NCBI GenBank assembly: GCA_028751875.1
Contig: CM054157.1
Coordinates: 56,426,955-56,490,954 of the forward strand
Reading direction: 5' to 3'
Length of the DNA: 64,000 nucleotides
From: Rapana venosa
Taxonomy: Eukaryota > Mollusca > Gastropoda > Neogastropoda > Muricidae
Shown: positions 30,173-44,257 of the stretch, piece by piece
Layout: every line of letters begins with the position of its first letter
How positions within the stretch are numbered: the stretch's first letter is position 1
Notes under the pieces: model-generated
Databases searched by the model: none
The model's input: only the letters and a program-made list of their open reading frames with translations
What the model was told of the DNA's origin: nothing
Translations under genes and position numbers: made by a program

Positions 30173-30269
<97 letters not shown>

Positions 30270-30357
30270 GAGAGTGAGAGTGTGTGTGGTGTGTGTTGTG
30301 TGTGTGTGAATACTTATCTGTAACCCTTGAAAAAATAAAGAATACTCGCTCTTCTCT

Positions 30358-30429
<72 letters not shown>

Positions 30430-30510
30430 GTGTATGTGAATGCTTATCTGTAACCCTTGCAAAATAAAGACTACTCTCTGCGTGTCTGTCTGTCTGTCTG
30501 TCTGTCTCTC
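29821..30510 (+). repeat. Six copies of a LINE-tail motif with CT/GT/GA microsatellites
   Basis: At about 29826, 29990, 30056, 30133, 30305 and 30433 the motif TGAATGCTTATCTGTAACCC, TTGAAAAATAAAGATTA recurs, each time followed by a different (CT)n, (TCTG)n or (GT)n stretch. The motif resembles the 3' end of the LINE at 58.65 kb (TGCTTAATCTATACTCTCTG, AAAAATAAAAATTG). It is either tandem duplication of one LINE tail with its microsatellite or repeated insertion into one site. Confidence 0.8.
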
Positions 30511-30859
30511 TTTCTCTCCACTGTCTTGTCAAGTGAGCTTTCACACAAAATGTGTACTGACCTGGTTTCCAGGGGCACGTGGTTGGTGTCTCAGTGGGGA
30601 TTGTACATCAGGTAAACAAGCATGCATGAAGGATTGGCAGGAGGCCCTGATGAATGGCCTGTAGAGCTTTTACAGCAATGCATTGTTGTTGTCACTGTTT
30701 TCTCTTGCTAACATTACTTTCTAGTTGTTTACAATTGCTGTGTTTGTTGCAGCTGTTATACCAAGTATGGAATCCAAGCCATGATGATTATTTGAGCGGC
30801 TGTGAATCGTTTTTGTTCTGGTAGTTAAATACTTCCCTGTTTGTGCCCAGTCCCCTCCC

Positions 30860-30940
30860 ACTGTTCCCTTTGTGAATGGGCTTGAAAGCCTTCCACAATA
30901 AACCATTTCTGTCTGTCTGTCTGTCTCTGTCTGTCTGTTC
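30860..30940 (+). repeat. Possible retroposon end with (TCTG)n tail
   Basis: GGGCTTGAAAGCCTTCCACA, ATAAACCATTTCTGTCTGTC. The abrupt switch to TCTG repeats after AATAAA resembles a retroposon 3' end, but no head could be found. Confidence 0.35.
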
Positions 30941-30957
30941 TTGTGCTGTTTTATTCA

Positions 30958-31180
30958 AACTTTTTTATTTCGAGGATAATGGAATAAACATCTATGTCCT
31001 TTTTGTTTTACATCTAACCCCCTTTTGCTTTTGTTTTGAACATTTTGTTATCTGCCCCCACCAAAACCCCAAAAAAGGCCCCAAACTTTTCAAAGGTGGA
31101 ATGGGGTTTTTTAAAATTTTGGTGGGCAGGATTTTTCCCTTTTGGTGTGTTTGCACACGGGATTTTCCCTTTTTAAAGTT
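30958..31180 (-). mobile_element. SINE-B copy 6, degraded or miscalled
   Basis: TTTTTTATTTCGAGGATAAT, GGAATAAACATCTATG and TTACATCTAACCCCC are clear tail blocks in inverted orientation. From about 31020 onward the expected body is recognisable only in outline, with every short run turned into longer homopolymers (for example AAAACCCCAAAAAAGGCCCC in place of the ACACAATGGCC block). Confidence 0.7.
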
Positions 31181-32110
<930 letters not shown>

Positions 32111-32689
32111 TTTGGTTTTAACTTGTTTTTGGACAAAACAGGGAAATTTTTTTTAAATGTATTTTCAATATGATACCACGGCCCTTTTTTTTTTAAAAAA
32201 AGCTTGAATATGATTTTTTTTCGTTGTTTAAAATAAAAAAAAGAAACCATTTATGGTATTTTTGGGATTATTTTAAATGTATGCCCAAGCTTTTTTTTCA
32301 TGAGGGTTTTTAAAAAATATATGGAAAAGAAATAATTCAGGGGTTTTAAAAAGTGTATTCAAGAAAAGTTCATGGGGTTTTTTGGGTTTTAATTTTTAAT
32401 AAAAGGGGGGGGGGACATTATCGTTGGGGATTTTATTATGTTTATCCCAAGATTGTGTTCTTAGGGTTTTTTTAAATGAATTTGCAAGATGGTATTGATA
32501 TAAATTTTTTTAACGTATGTTTCAAAATTTGGGATTAATGGAGATTTTTTAAAGTGTGTTTCAAGATGGCTTCATAGGGATTTTCTAAAAGTTATGTTCG
32601 ATAATTATAGCATTGATGGGGATTTTTTTTAATGCATTAAAATTGGTATCCCCGAGCATGTATGTATTATTTATGTATGTATTTTATGA

Positions 32690-35330
32690 TGTTGGGGTTT
32701 GGTTTAAAAGTGTTAGTTTGTTAGTTAGTAGTTAGTTTGTTGGTTTTTTTAGTTAGGTTTGTTTGTTTAAACAGGGTTTGATCGTTGTTAGCTAATTACA
32801 TAGGTTTAAATATTACTTTAAAAAAGTTAGCTAATTATTTAGTAGTTAGTTAGTTTGATAGTGTTAGGGTTTGTGGTTAACCGTTTAAAATTGATAGTTT
32901 ATTTGTGTTTTTGGATGGAGTGAGTTAGTTAGTTTTGATAAACAGTTTGTAGCTAAATGAGTGAAATTTAGTCGTTTTGTTTAATCAGTTAGTCATTACT
33001 TAGTTAGGTAGGTGCTAAGTAAGTTATTCGGTTTGTTAATTTGGTTTGTTAGTTAGTTAGCTGCTAGTTAGAGGTTTTTTGTTTAGTTGATAGTTTATTT
33101 GTTGGTTTGGGGGGGTGGGTTTGTTAGCTAGCTAGTTTTTTTGGGTAGTTTGTGTGCTGATGGTTAGATGTTTAGATTCATAGGGTTTTTTTGTGTGTTG
33201 GGTGGGTGGTTGGGTTTGTTAGCAAGTTAGTTTTGTTAGATAGTTAGTGTGTTAGGGTGGTTTATGTTTAGATTTATAGTTTTTAGTGTGTTGGGTGGGG
33301 GGTTTTTTTTGTTAGGGTAGTTATTTAGATAGTTGGTGGGAGTGGGTTTTTTGTTTTGATTTTTTGTTTTTTGTGTGTTGGGGGGGGTGGGTGGTTAGTT
33401 AAAGGGGTTTTTTAATAGTTAGTGTGCTAGATTTGGGGGTATGTTTAGAAATTTTTAGGGGTTTTTTAGGTGTTGGGTGGGGGTTGGGTTTGGGTTTGTT
33501 GCGAGTTTTGTTGATTGTAGGTTTGTGTTTTTAGATGGTTTTTATTTTTTAGATTGATAGGTTTTTTAGTGTGTTGGGTGGGTGGTTGTTTGCTAGTTTT
33601 TATTTAGTGTTAATGTGCTAGATGGTTAGGGTGGGTTTTTATTCATAGTTTATTTGTGTGTTGGGGGGGTGGTTGGTTTGTTAGGGGAGTTTTGTTAGTT
33701 AGATAGTTAGTTTTGTTAGATGGTTTTGGGTGTTTTGATTTATAGTTTTTTAGTGTGTTGGGGGGTGGTTTGTTAGCTAGTTTGTTTGTTAGTTGATAGT
33801 TTGGGTTTTTTTGTTAGCTAGTGAGTGAGTGAGGTGGTTGTCAGTTTTGTCCCGTTAGTTACTAGTTAGTTTAAATAATTTTGTCAGGGCAAATTTAGTC
33901 AGTTTAGTTAGTTTTGTTTAAATTAGAGCGTTATTTTTATTTTTTTATTTAGATAGATTGGGTTGATAGTTTGATGAAAAGTTTGATTTGATAGTTGTTG
34001 TTTGATAGGGTAGATACACAGACAGACAGTGACATTGTGAGATGGTTTGTTTGATTTTTTAAATTTGGGGTTTTGGGGGTTTTGGGGGGGGTGGTTTTGT
34101 TTGTAGTTGAATAGCTAAATTTGTGAGTGAGTGGTTGGGTTTGTGGGGTGAATGAGTTAGGAGTGAGTGAGTTTGTGAGGGGAGTGGGGTTGTTTCGTTT
34201 TTCTAGTAGCTAGCTTTTGTTAGTTATTAGATCAATTTAAAACGATTGTTAGTTAGTTTTTTTGTTAGTCAAAAAAATTCCCGGGTTTGTTTGTTTTGCT
34301 GGTTAGTAAGGGAAAAAAGGAAGGGAATTTTGTTAGTTAGTGGGGTTTAATTTGGTCGATAGGTAGGTTGGTAGGTTTTTTGGGGTTTTTTAGTTTTAGT
34401 TTGTTTGTTTGTTGATTTTTTGTTAGTTAGTTTTGTAGGTTTGGTAGGTAGTTACCTTTGTTAGTTTTTTGGGTTTTTTTGTTTGTTTGGTTGGTTAGTT
34501 TGTTTGTTAGGGAAATAAAAAAAGTTAAATAAGTAAATAAGTAAGTTAGTCAGGTTTGTTTGTTTTTGGTGTTAGTAAGAAAATAAGTTTTCAGTGGGTT
34601 AGTTCTTTTGTTAGTAGTTAGTTATTTAGTTAGTAGGAGTCAGTGAGTTAGTTTGTTTGCTTTGTTAGTTGTTAGTCAATTTTGTTTTTTTGCTAGCTAG
34701 GGTAGTTATTTAGTTTGTGAGTTAATTAGTTTAGTTAGTTGGGTTTTTTAGTAAGTAAGGAAATGCTTTAGTTAGCTAGCTTAAATTTGTTAGGGTTTGC
34801 TTTTTAGTTAGTTGTTTGTTTTGTTAGTTAGTTAGTTAGTTAGTCAATTAGTTTTTTGTAGCTAGCCCAGTAGCTTTAGTTAGTTAGTTGTTAGTGAGTT
34901 AATTTGTAGTTAGTTGGGGTTTTTTTGTAAGGGAAAGGGAAATAAGTTAATTTGTTAGGGTAGGAATAGTGAGTTAGTGTTAGTTTGTTTGTTAGTCAAT
35001 TAATTAGTTTGTTTTTTAGCTAGTAGTTAAATTTTTTTTGTTGGGTTTTTTAGTAAGTTTAAAGGGAAAGGGGTTAAGTTAGTTTTAAATTGCTTTTTTT
35101 TGTTTTTTAGCTGTAGGTTTGGGTTTGGTTTATTAGTTTTGTTCGTTAGTTTTAAATTTGTTTGTTATTCGTCAGTTAGTTCGTTAATTAGTTAGTTAGT
35201 TGGGTTTGTTAATTTTGTTAGGAGTTGATAGTTAGTTTAAAAAGTTTGTCGTTAGTTTTTTTATTTTTTTGTCCCGTTTTGGGAAAATTTGGGAAATTTA
35301 AATAGTTAGTTTGTAGTTAGTAGTCCCTTA
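32690..35330. repeat. Degenerate (GTTA)n satellite, about 2.6 kb
   Basis: TTAGTTAG words dominate, mixed with TTTG and GGGTTT runs. The cleaner (GTTA)n block at 38.9-39.4 kb shows what the true sequence may be like. No coding signal. Confidence 0.9.
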
Positions 35331-36640
35331 GTAGTGCTTGGGTTGGGTTGCTTTTTTGGTTTTGGGTTTTTCTTGGTAGGTTTTTTTCCTCAATGTTCAC
35401 ATTTGACTGAAAAAAAGTGAAAAGGGCACTTGGTTTTTTTGTTAAATTTTCTGGTGAGGGAATTAAAAAAATTAAAAAACTTTTAAAATAACTAGCCAAA
35501 AAACCTAATAACTAATTGTCCAACCAAATAATTAATTTTAAATTTACTAATGAAAAAATAACTAAAATTTTCTAAAATAAATAAGAAACGAAAAAGCTAA
35601 CCAACAAATTTAAATTTTTCTAACTAAAAACAAAATAAAAGAACCCAAAAGAAGAATGACTAAAACTAAAAAACTAAGTAATTATTTTAACTAAATAACA
35701 AAAAAAAAATAATAACTTAAATAATTTTTCCAAATTTAAAAAGGTAACTAAAAAGCAGCCAGAAAGTGCGTTTCTTTATTTTTTTAAATTTGGCTGATGA
35801 ATTTTTTCCTAGACTGATGGTTATTGGGGTTTATTGATGGCGGTTAGCCAATTATTTTTGGGTTTTAAACATTCAGTTCATAAATTTAGTAGATTTAATT
35901 AATTTAGTTAAATGGGTTTGTTTAATCAACTCAGTAAATCATCCTCACTCACTCACTCCCCACACTAACTTTAGGAATTTATGAAAGATGATCGTGGGCC
36001 TGACTGTGGACTGAGACGGGCTGACCCGACTGGCTGACGGACTGGGGCGGTAAAACCATCAGTCAGCAGTCAGTCAGTCAGTCAGTCAGATTAAACACCA
36101 GAAATAAATTTAAGAAGAAAAAAAAAACCCCCAAAAAAAAAACTTAAAAAATTAATTGAAAAAAAATCATTTAAATGAATGAATCAAAAAGACAGAAAAA
36201 AGGGCAGGAAAAAAAAAGAAAAAAAACAATGCATGAGGGAAAAAACAGACAGGTATATAATGACAGAGACAGGACAGGGAAGGGGCAGACAGACACAAAA
36301 AAGACAGCGTCATAATTTTACCCGCCAGGAGGGGCAGGGAAAAACAGACAGAGGGCGCGAGAAAGAGAGACAGACAGAAGGAGCAAAATAAAAAAAAGGA
36401 AAAAGGGGGAGGAAAGGGAAACCTTTTCGTAATTTACCGAACCTCTTTTTGTCCTAATTTTGCTTTTTTCTGCAAAGAAGAGACAAGCTTTGGAGAGGTT
36501 ATTACTTAATAACCCAAACAAAACGAACAAAAAGATATATTTAAAAAAAAACACAGGAAAAAATTACCAAAGTGTTTTGAAACAGAATTAAGTAACAGAG
36601 AGAGGACACCCAAAAAAAGGTATGCTGGAAAGTTCGATTG
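35331..36640. other. AT-rich, homopolymer-rich stretch without gene
   Basis: Includes ACTAAC/TTAGTT words in reverse (35490-35760) and CAGT repeats near 36060-36090. Nothing else recognised. Confidence 0.5.
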
Positions 36641-36661
36641 CTAGTTGACAGTTACCTCGTT

Positions 36662-36664
36662 AGT

Positions 36665-36720
<56 letters not shown>

Positions 36721-37168
36721 AGATAGACAGGGCAGACAGACAGACAGGATAGATAGATAGATAGATAGGGTAGTAGATAGATAGATAGATAGATAGATAA
36801 GATAGATAGATAGATAAGATAGATGGGTAGATGGATGGGTGGATGGATGGATGGGATAGACAGACAGACAGACAGATAGATGATAGACGATAGATAGATA
36901 GATTTGATAGATAGATAGACAGATATATAGATAGATGGATGGATGATATATAGATGGATAGATACATAGATAGATAGATAGATAGATAGATATATAGATA
37001 TGATAGTAGATTTGACAGACAGATAGGTAGAAAGATTTGATAGACAGACAGACAGACAGATAGGTAGATAGATAGATGGATAAATATATATATATATAGA
37101 TTTGATAGATAGTAGATAGATAGACATACAGATGATAGATGAATGGATAGATAGATGGATAGATGCTG
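36662..37168. repeat. (GATA)n/(GACA)n tract
   Basis: GATA repeats with GACA, GATG and GGTA variants. It ends exactly where a LINE coding fragment begins. Confidence 0.98.
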
Positions 37169-37975
37169 GTCTGCAAGCATCATCTATCCACTCCTTCAAC
37201 GTATTCAAAACTCTGCAGCTCGACTAGTCCTCAGAAAGAAAAAATCTGAGCACATTACCCCTCTCTTGCGATCTCTCCACTGGTGCCTGTGCCACAAAGA
37301 ATAAACTATAAAATCAATACTCTCTGTTCAAATGTCTCCACAAAACAGCACCTTCCTACCTCTGTGAATGTCTCCACCTGTTTCACCCTTCTCGTTCCCC
37401 TTTGCTTGCTGCAGATTCCTTGTGCTTACAAACACCCAGATTCAACCAGTCCACTGTTGGCCGTCACCTTTCTCGTTTCTGGTCCATCGATTTGGGAATG
37501 GCCTCCCTATCTCTCTTCCCCAAAGGCCTTCTTGTGTCTTTTAAATCGGGCCCTCAAGCATTTTGTAACAAAACCTAAGAATTTCCTTTTTTTCTTTTAA
37601 ATTCTATCCCTGTTTTTAACGGGCCAAAATTTATCTCTGCCAAAGGTTAAAGTGTTGTGTGTGTTGTGTGTTTTTGTGTGTGTGTGTGTGTGGTGTGTGT
37701 GTGTGGTGTGTGGGTGTGTGTGTGTGTGGTGTGTGTGTTGTGTGTGCATTTGGATTGTTAGAACTTTACTTGATTGGTTCAGGGATGTGTAAAAGATTTG
37801 GGGTGCGGCGCTTGGATTTGTTGGCAAGATACAGCGCTGTGTAAATTCCATTTTTCTTCTTTTTTTTCTTCTTTTTCTTTTCTTCTTCTTCTTTTCTTCT
37901 TCTTCTTTTCTTCTTCTTCTTCTTTTCTTCTTCTTCTTCTTTTCTTTTCTTCTTTTCTTCTTTTAGATGATATAT
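37169..37975 (+). mobile_element. LINE-b 3' fragment, copy 1 (RT C-terminus + tail)
   Basis: Across frameshifts the plus strand encodes LVLRKKK, then LHWCLC/PVPQRINYKINTLC, STSPLLAV and SGPSIWEW: the stretch after the RT domain of CR1/jockey-type LINEs (LPVxxRIxYK ... GPSxWN). It is 5'-truncated into the GATA tract. The 3' part has (GT)n and the tail GATACAGCGCTGTGTAAATT, CCATT followed by (TTC)n. A sister copy is at 46.3 kb. Confidence 0.8.
37855..37966. repeat. (TTC)n/(TTTTC)n tail of LINE-b copy 1
   Basis: Pyrimidine microsatellite directly after the LINE tail, replacing the (ATT)n seen in the other copies. Confidence 0.9.
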
Positions 37976-38419
37976 AAATAGATAGACAGATAGAGAGAGG
38001 GGATAGATGGATAGATGGATAGTGGATAGATGGATGTATATATAGAATGAGATAGATAGATGGATAGATACATAGCTAGATAGATAGTAGATAGATAGAT
38101 AGACAGACAGATACATGACATTTTAGATAGATGATAGACAAAACAGATTGACAAATAGATAGTGGATATTTTGGATAGATAGATGGATAGATAGACAGAC
38201 AATAGATAGATTTTATAGTAGATAGATGGATAGATGGATGGATAGACCAAAAGATAGATAGATAGATAGATGGATAGACAGATAGATGGATAGATAGATA
38301 GGTTAATAGAAAAATAGATAGATAGAAGATACATAGATTTATAGATAGGTAGACAGATAGATAGATAGATTGGCATATAGATAGACAGATAGGTAGATAG
38401 ACAGAAGATAGATAGATGT

Positions 38420-38464
<45 letters not shown>

Positions 38465-38780
38465 AGAAAAATGACAGATGGATGGGTAGATGGATGGATA
38501 AATAGATAGATGAGGGATGGTAGATAAATAATAGATCATACATACATGCATAGATGGATGGATGGGACGGGTAGACGGATAGATAGATAGATAGTAGACA
38601 TACAGATAAAAGATAGACCGATAGATGGGATGAATAGATGGTAGTGATAGATAGATAGATAGACGACAGAAAGACAGATAGATAGATAGATTAGTTTAGA
38701 TAGATGGGATGATGATTAGAAGATAGATAGATGGGATGGATGGATAAGATGAATAGATGGATAGATAGATGAATAAAGAT

Positions 38781-38827
<47 letters not shown>

Positions 38828-38925
38828 GGATAGATGAATGGCTAGATAGACAGATAGATATGTGGATAGATAGATAGATGGATAGATGGCTGGATAGATA
38901 GTTAGATAGATAGATAGATCGTTGG
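37967..38925. repeat. (GATA)n tract, about 0.95 kb
   Basis: GATA/GATG/GACA repeats in many imperfect blocks. Ile/Tyr/Leu/Ser frames on the minus strand are compositional. Confidence 0.98.
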
Positions 38926-39430
38926 TTAGTTCGTTAGATGGTTGGTTGGTTGTTTAGTTGGTTGGTTGGTTTGTTAATTAGTTGGTTAGTTAGTTAGATA
39001 GGTAGTTAGTGGTTAGTTCGTTAGTTCGCTGGCTGGTTGTTTGTTTGGTTGGTTAATAAGTTCGTAGCTGGTTGATTAGTTGATCAGTTAAATTAGTTGG
39101 TTGGTTACTTAGTTGGTTGGTTAGTTAGTTAGTTGTTTAGTTAGTTGGTTGTTAGTTAGTTGGTTAGCTAGTTTGTTAGTTGGCTAGTGAGATAGTTGGT
39201 TAGTTAGTTTTAATTGTCTAGTTAGCTAGTTAGTTATTCAGTTTGTTTGTTAGTTAGTTTATTAGTTATTTGACTAGTCAGATATCTGGTTAGTTAGTAA
39301 GTTGGTTAGTCCGTTGGTTAGTTAGTTGTTTAGTTAGTTAATTACTGAGTTAGCTTAGTGAGTTTAAATAGTTAGCTAGTTAGCTAGTCAGTAAGTTAGT
39401 TAGCTAGTTAGTTCGTCAGTTAGTTCGTCA
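38926..39430. repeat. (GTTA)n/(GTTG)n tract
   Basis: Cleaner tetranucleotide relative of the 32.7-35.3 kb satellite, joined directly to the GATA tract. Confidence 0.96.
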
Positions 39431-39589
39431 CTTCCTTTCTTAGTTATTAAGTTACTTATTTGTTTAGTTACTTAAATGAATAAATAACTAAATAACGAAA
39501 TACTTAGTCATGTATTAATTTCCGTATTGATTTATTTATTCATTTGTTTGTTTTTACATATCTACTTTTTAAGTGCAACAACGCATCAT

Positions 39590-40290
39590 ACGACTGAGCA
39601 AGAACAAAAAGAGCAGTATCCTCAGCATCATCAGCAGAAACAGGACTGGCTGCAACAGCAACATTGTCCCCCACATAATTTTCTCCATGAGCAACGATAG
39701 TCAGAGCAGCAGCAGCAGCAGCAGCAGCAGAAACATCGGCAACAGCAACAGCAGAAAGAGTAGCAGTTGTAGCAACAACATCGCTCTTTGCACCCTCTTC
39801 TTCATAGATAGCAAAGACAGAAGTAGCAGCAGCAACATAGAAACAGCAGCAGCAACAGAAGCAGAAATATCAGCAACAGCAGCATCAGAAAGAAGAGATT
39901 TTGCATCAGCAACATTGCTCTTTGTAACTTCTTCACAGACAACAAAAACAACAGCAACAGCTTAAAAGCAGCAGTAGCAGCAACAATAGCAACAGTAGGA
40001 GTACCATCTGCATTGAAATCAGTAGCATAAGCGAGAACAACCACAACAACAAAGCTTCAAAGAAAACGATAACAAAACTTAACTACAAGAAGACCAGAAC
40101 AACATGAACCACCGTTTAAACTCTTACAACATGCCATGTGTGCCATTCTAGAATGTCTGGCATAACCCCCCCACCACCCCCACCCCCCACCACCACCACC
40201 ACCCACCACCACCACCACCACCAACCAACCCAAACAACAACAACAACAACAACAACAAAAAAAACAATAGAAAAACAACAACAAAAACAA
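39590..40290. repeat. CAG/CAA-rich and (ACC)n low-complexity region
   Basis: Imperfect AGCAGCAACAGCAG sequence (39605-39985), then CCACCACC and AACAAC runs (40168-40260). A 130-codon Ser/Thr/Asn-rich open frame at 39573-39965 is explained by this composition. Confidence 0.85.
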
Positions 40291-40554
40291 GGTCGACGAC
40301 TTTTTAATACCAAAACTTTATAACTTGCTAGGAGTGCCATTTAAGACTGTCGGTTACCACAATCACCATCGCCGCCGCCACCACCACCACAGCAACGACG
40401 ACAACGACGACTTTTTTTTTAAAGGTCAAACCTTTTAATTGCCATGTGTGATGTTCTGGGTTTCCCAAAGTCCAACCCCTCGTCCACGTCGTGGGAAACG
40501 GAAACAGGTCAAGCTGGCTAACGGGGCTCTGGTGAAGCTGTGACTGGCCTAGCA

Positions 40555-43000
40555 AGCCGACAGTGGATTTATCAACTGCTAATAAAACTGAAAAGAGACA
40601 CAACCGGATGGATACCAACGAAAAACGACCTCGCAATGGAAACGGACATCGAGATAGGAACAGTGACTACATTGGAACATGGAACATCTGCGGCCAAACA
40701 AAAAAGGGAACCCAGAAATTGTGGAATTTCATGCCCAAAAGAAGATCCCCATATGGGCTTTTCAGCCTGGGAAGAAAGGAAAAGGATCAAAAAAAAACCA
40801 TTCAAACTTTGTTTCTCTGGAGTGGAGTCAAAAGCCAGAGAGAAACGATGGTGGGGGTTTCACCCTACACCCGAATAGCAAAAAATTTATGAGTCAGAAC
40901 CATATCAGAAAGATGATTAAAATCGGTGTAAAAAAGCCCAAAAAAAATTCACCCATATATCCAAGCATATGCACCATGTAACGATTCGTACTCAGAAGGG
41001 AGAAAGATCATTTATCAAGGCTCCCCGCCTCATCAACAGACCCCTGAAAAAGAGGCCCTGATTATGGGTGATTTCAACGGCAGAGTTGGTGAGAGAAGAA
41101 ACCCGTGGAAAAAACATTTGGACCCCCAGTGCCCACAGAACATTGAAATTACAAGGGAACACGTGCGGGAACTTGTGGGGGCTGATCTGATCTCACAAAC
41201 ACCTTTTTCCAAACCCCGGCCTCAAATTTACACCGGGTCAAATGGAAACGATTTCAACATCTCGCCCAAAATCGACTTTATATTTGAAAGATTAGAACAC
41301 GTTACGCCATCAAAGACTCAAAGCCCCCCAAATGCCAACCTTGACCTGAACGGGCCTGTCATTCTAGCCCCCGTACTAGAAGAAGAAAATAAAATGTAGG
41401 AAAAAACCAGCTAAAAAATCAACCCCCTCAACTGGAGGAAAGAAGTGCAAAAAACAGATTCCCAGTGCTTTTAAAGGGTAAAACTTGACTCCATTGTTAA
41501 ACACCTTAAACATGGAGCAAGTCGGGGGACCCTTCAAGCCAGCTTCTTGAACACCTTAAGGGAAGTTTGCGGGACGAAGAAATGTGGAGGAAAAAAAAAA
41601 GGGGAAAAGCTCGCTTGGGAACAAGAGGTGAAGGAAGCCATAAAAGAAAAAAAACGCTTATAAAGTTTTGGCCAGGACCAAGAAAAAGAGGTACGTCAAG
41701 TACAAAATCGCAAGAAGACATAGAAAACGTGTTGTGAAAGCCCCCAAAGAAAAATTTGGCGATTTTGGAGAGAAGTTAAGTGAAATTTGCAAAATCCCCA
41801 AGAGAATTTTTCAAAAGTGTGAAGCGATGAGAGTAAGGATGAGCCATTTAAACCAACAAAAGAGTGATGAGCAAAAAAGGGGAGGAAAAGCACAAAAAGA
41901 AAGGGGAAATTCTTAAAAAGATGGGAAGATTTTTAAAGATCTTTTTTAAAAAAATCTGGGTCAGGCTTCCCCGCTTCAAATTTTCACCCCCCTATAAAGA
42001 CAGTTTGGCCCCCAAATCCCTTGAAGTGTAAAAGAAAAGCAATTAAGACCAGCCCCAAAAGGCAAGCGGCAGGTGATGAGGGATTTAAAAACTGAAGCCC
42101 TCCTTGCATGCGGGAGAAAAAAGGGGTTAAGTGGGTCACCATTCTTCCAGAAAGCATGGGAAGGAGAGGAAAAGTTTCCCCTTGGAAATGGGAAAAATGC
42201 AATAGTGGTGCCAAATTTGGAAAAAGAAGGGCAGCAAAAGAGACTGCAGACCTAAGAGGCATTTCAAATTCTCAGGGCCTGAGGGAAAATGTATGCAAAA
42301 AATTCTGGAAAAGCGCACCCCAAAAGCCAAAGCAGAAACAATGAGGGGGGAGCCAGTTTGGTTTCGGAAGGAAGAGGGGGGACAGTTGCCCCTTTCGCAC
42401 TCCGACGCTGTGTGAAAGAGCCTCGAATAAAAACCCAAGACCTTGCAACAGTATTCGTTGACCAAGAAAAAGCTTTCGACCGAGTCAACAGAGACAAAAC
42501 TCTGGGAAATCCTGGAGCGTACGACGTGAAGGGGCAGTTTCTTGATAACATCAGAGCTCTATGCCAACAGTAGAGGCAGTCGAACAGCCAGTGGAACATC
42601 CCATGGTTCCCGGTTACATCAGGGGTCAGGCAAGGTGCTACTCTTCCCCTTTTCTTCGGATCTCTTGGACAAGAGTCTCAAAAGGGGAAACCAACCGATT
42701 CTTGGGGTGAAAAGAATATTATTTCGACGAACCCGCCCGTGGGTCGAACAAAGGGAGCTCTTCAAGATCACCAAGACCAACTCAACACAAGTGCGAGAGG
42801 TTTTGACATGAAGATCAGTATCACAAAACAAGTTTTTGTCTTCGCAGAAACCAGGAAAGTGGACATAAAAATCAAAGGCCCAGTGAAAAAGCCAAAATTT
42901 TAAATACCTTGGGAGCCTCTTCATGAAGATGGAAAATTGGCGGAGATAAAACAAATGCCAGAAAGGCGAACGCTCAACATCCCCCCTTCAAAAACCCATC
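40555..43000 (+). mobile_element. LINE-c: decayed APE endonuclease + reverse transcriptase
   Basis: In successive broken frames the plus strand shows YIGTWNICGQT (the GTWN start of an apurinic-type endonuclease) at about 40670, MGDFNGRVGE (the GDFN catalytic block) at 41064, PKIDFIFERL at about 41270, RT linker sequence (41660-41920), RGIS at 42256, VFVDQEKAFDRVNRDK at about 42450, SGVRQGATLPLFF near 42620, MKISITKQVFVFAETRK near 42810 and FKYLGSLF-like codons near 42900. No frame is open across a domain, and homopolymer errors worsen the decay. The clade is uncertain. It is not active as sequenced. Confidence 0.85.
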
Positions 43001-43400
43001 CCAAAGGACCCCCCAAAAATTCCCCCCATTTCCCTTCCAACACCTCACATACCTTCAACACCCTAAAAAAAACCTTAAAAAAAATTTTCACATTAAATTT
43101 CCCCCTAAAAACTTTTCCCAAACCCCCAATTTTTTATCCCCATTACTAAAAACCAATTCCCATCATATTAAAAACAAAAATCATTTTTCCCCCCCACTTT
43201 AAAACCCCAACCAACCCCCCCCCATTCCCACCTTCTCTAAAAATGCCAGGGGACGATGGGGGAACTCCTTACACCTCGGCCCATCCTTCACTTCTTATCC
43301 CTACGCTGAAAAACGCTGTGTTCCCCCCACCCAGGGGGCCCCAAAATAAAGAAGAAGAAAATTTTCGGGCATTGGCCCCAACCCATCCTTCCATACCCCC
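42940..43400. other. C/A-rich damaged stretch, LINE-c 3' flank
   Basis: CCCC and AAAA runs dominate. No feature beyond the end of LINE-c. Confidence 0.5.
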
Positions 43401-44130
43401 CAACATTAACAGTAACACCATCACCAACAACGGACTACACACCCACCACCACCACCACCCCAACATCAACAGCAACACCACCACCAACAACGACTACACC
43501 ACCACCACCACCTACCACCAACTCAACAGCAACACCACAACATAAACGACTACAACATCACCACCACCACGACCAACATTAACAGCAACACCACCACCAC
43601 CAACTACTACTACTACAATAATAACAACAACTCCTCCTCGTCCTCCTCCGCCTACTACTACCACTACTCCTACTCCCCCTCTTCCTCCCCTACTACTATT
43701 ATACTCCTCCTACACTACTATACTACTACTACGCTACTGCTACTACACTACTACTACTACTACTACATTACTACTACTATACTACTACTACTACTACTAC
43801 TATACTACTCTACTCTACTACTACTATACTACTGCTGCTGCTGCTGCTGCTACTACTACTCCTACTACTACTACTACTACTTCTACTCCTCCTCTCCTAC
43901 TACTACTACTCCTACTACTACTACTTCTACTCCTCCTCCTTCTACTACTACTCCTCTACTACTACTACTTCTACTCCTCCTCTCTCCTGCTCCTCTCCTC
44001 CTCCTACTACAACTATTTACTATTCTACTCCTCCTCCCTACTCGTCCTCCTCCTCCTAACTCTCTCTCCTCCTCCTCCTCCTCCTCCTACTCTACTACTA
44101 CTTCTACTACTACTTCTACTACTACTACTT

Positions 44131-44164
<34 letters not shown>

Positions 44165-44226
44165 TAATCCTCCTCCCCCCTCCTCCTCCTCCTACAACTA
44201 CTATTACTACTACTACTTCTACCACC

Positions 44227-44257
<31 letters not shown>

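Noticed and set aside
36641..38551. Ile/Tyr/Leu/Ser-rich frames
   Set aside because: Translation of (GATA)n.
39573..39965. Ser/Asn-rich 130-codon open frame as a gene
   Set aside because: Explained by imperfect AGC/AAC repeats; no splice or promoter context.
40555..43000. Host craniofacial development protein 2-like gene
   Set aside because: That name usually marks LINE endonuclease domains; here the RT follows downstream, so it is a retrotransposon.
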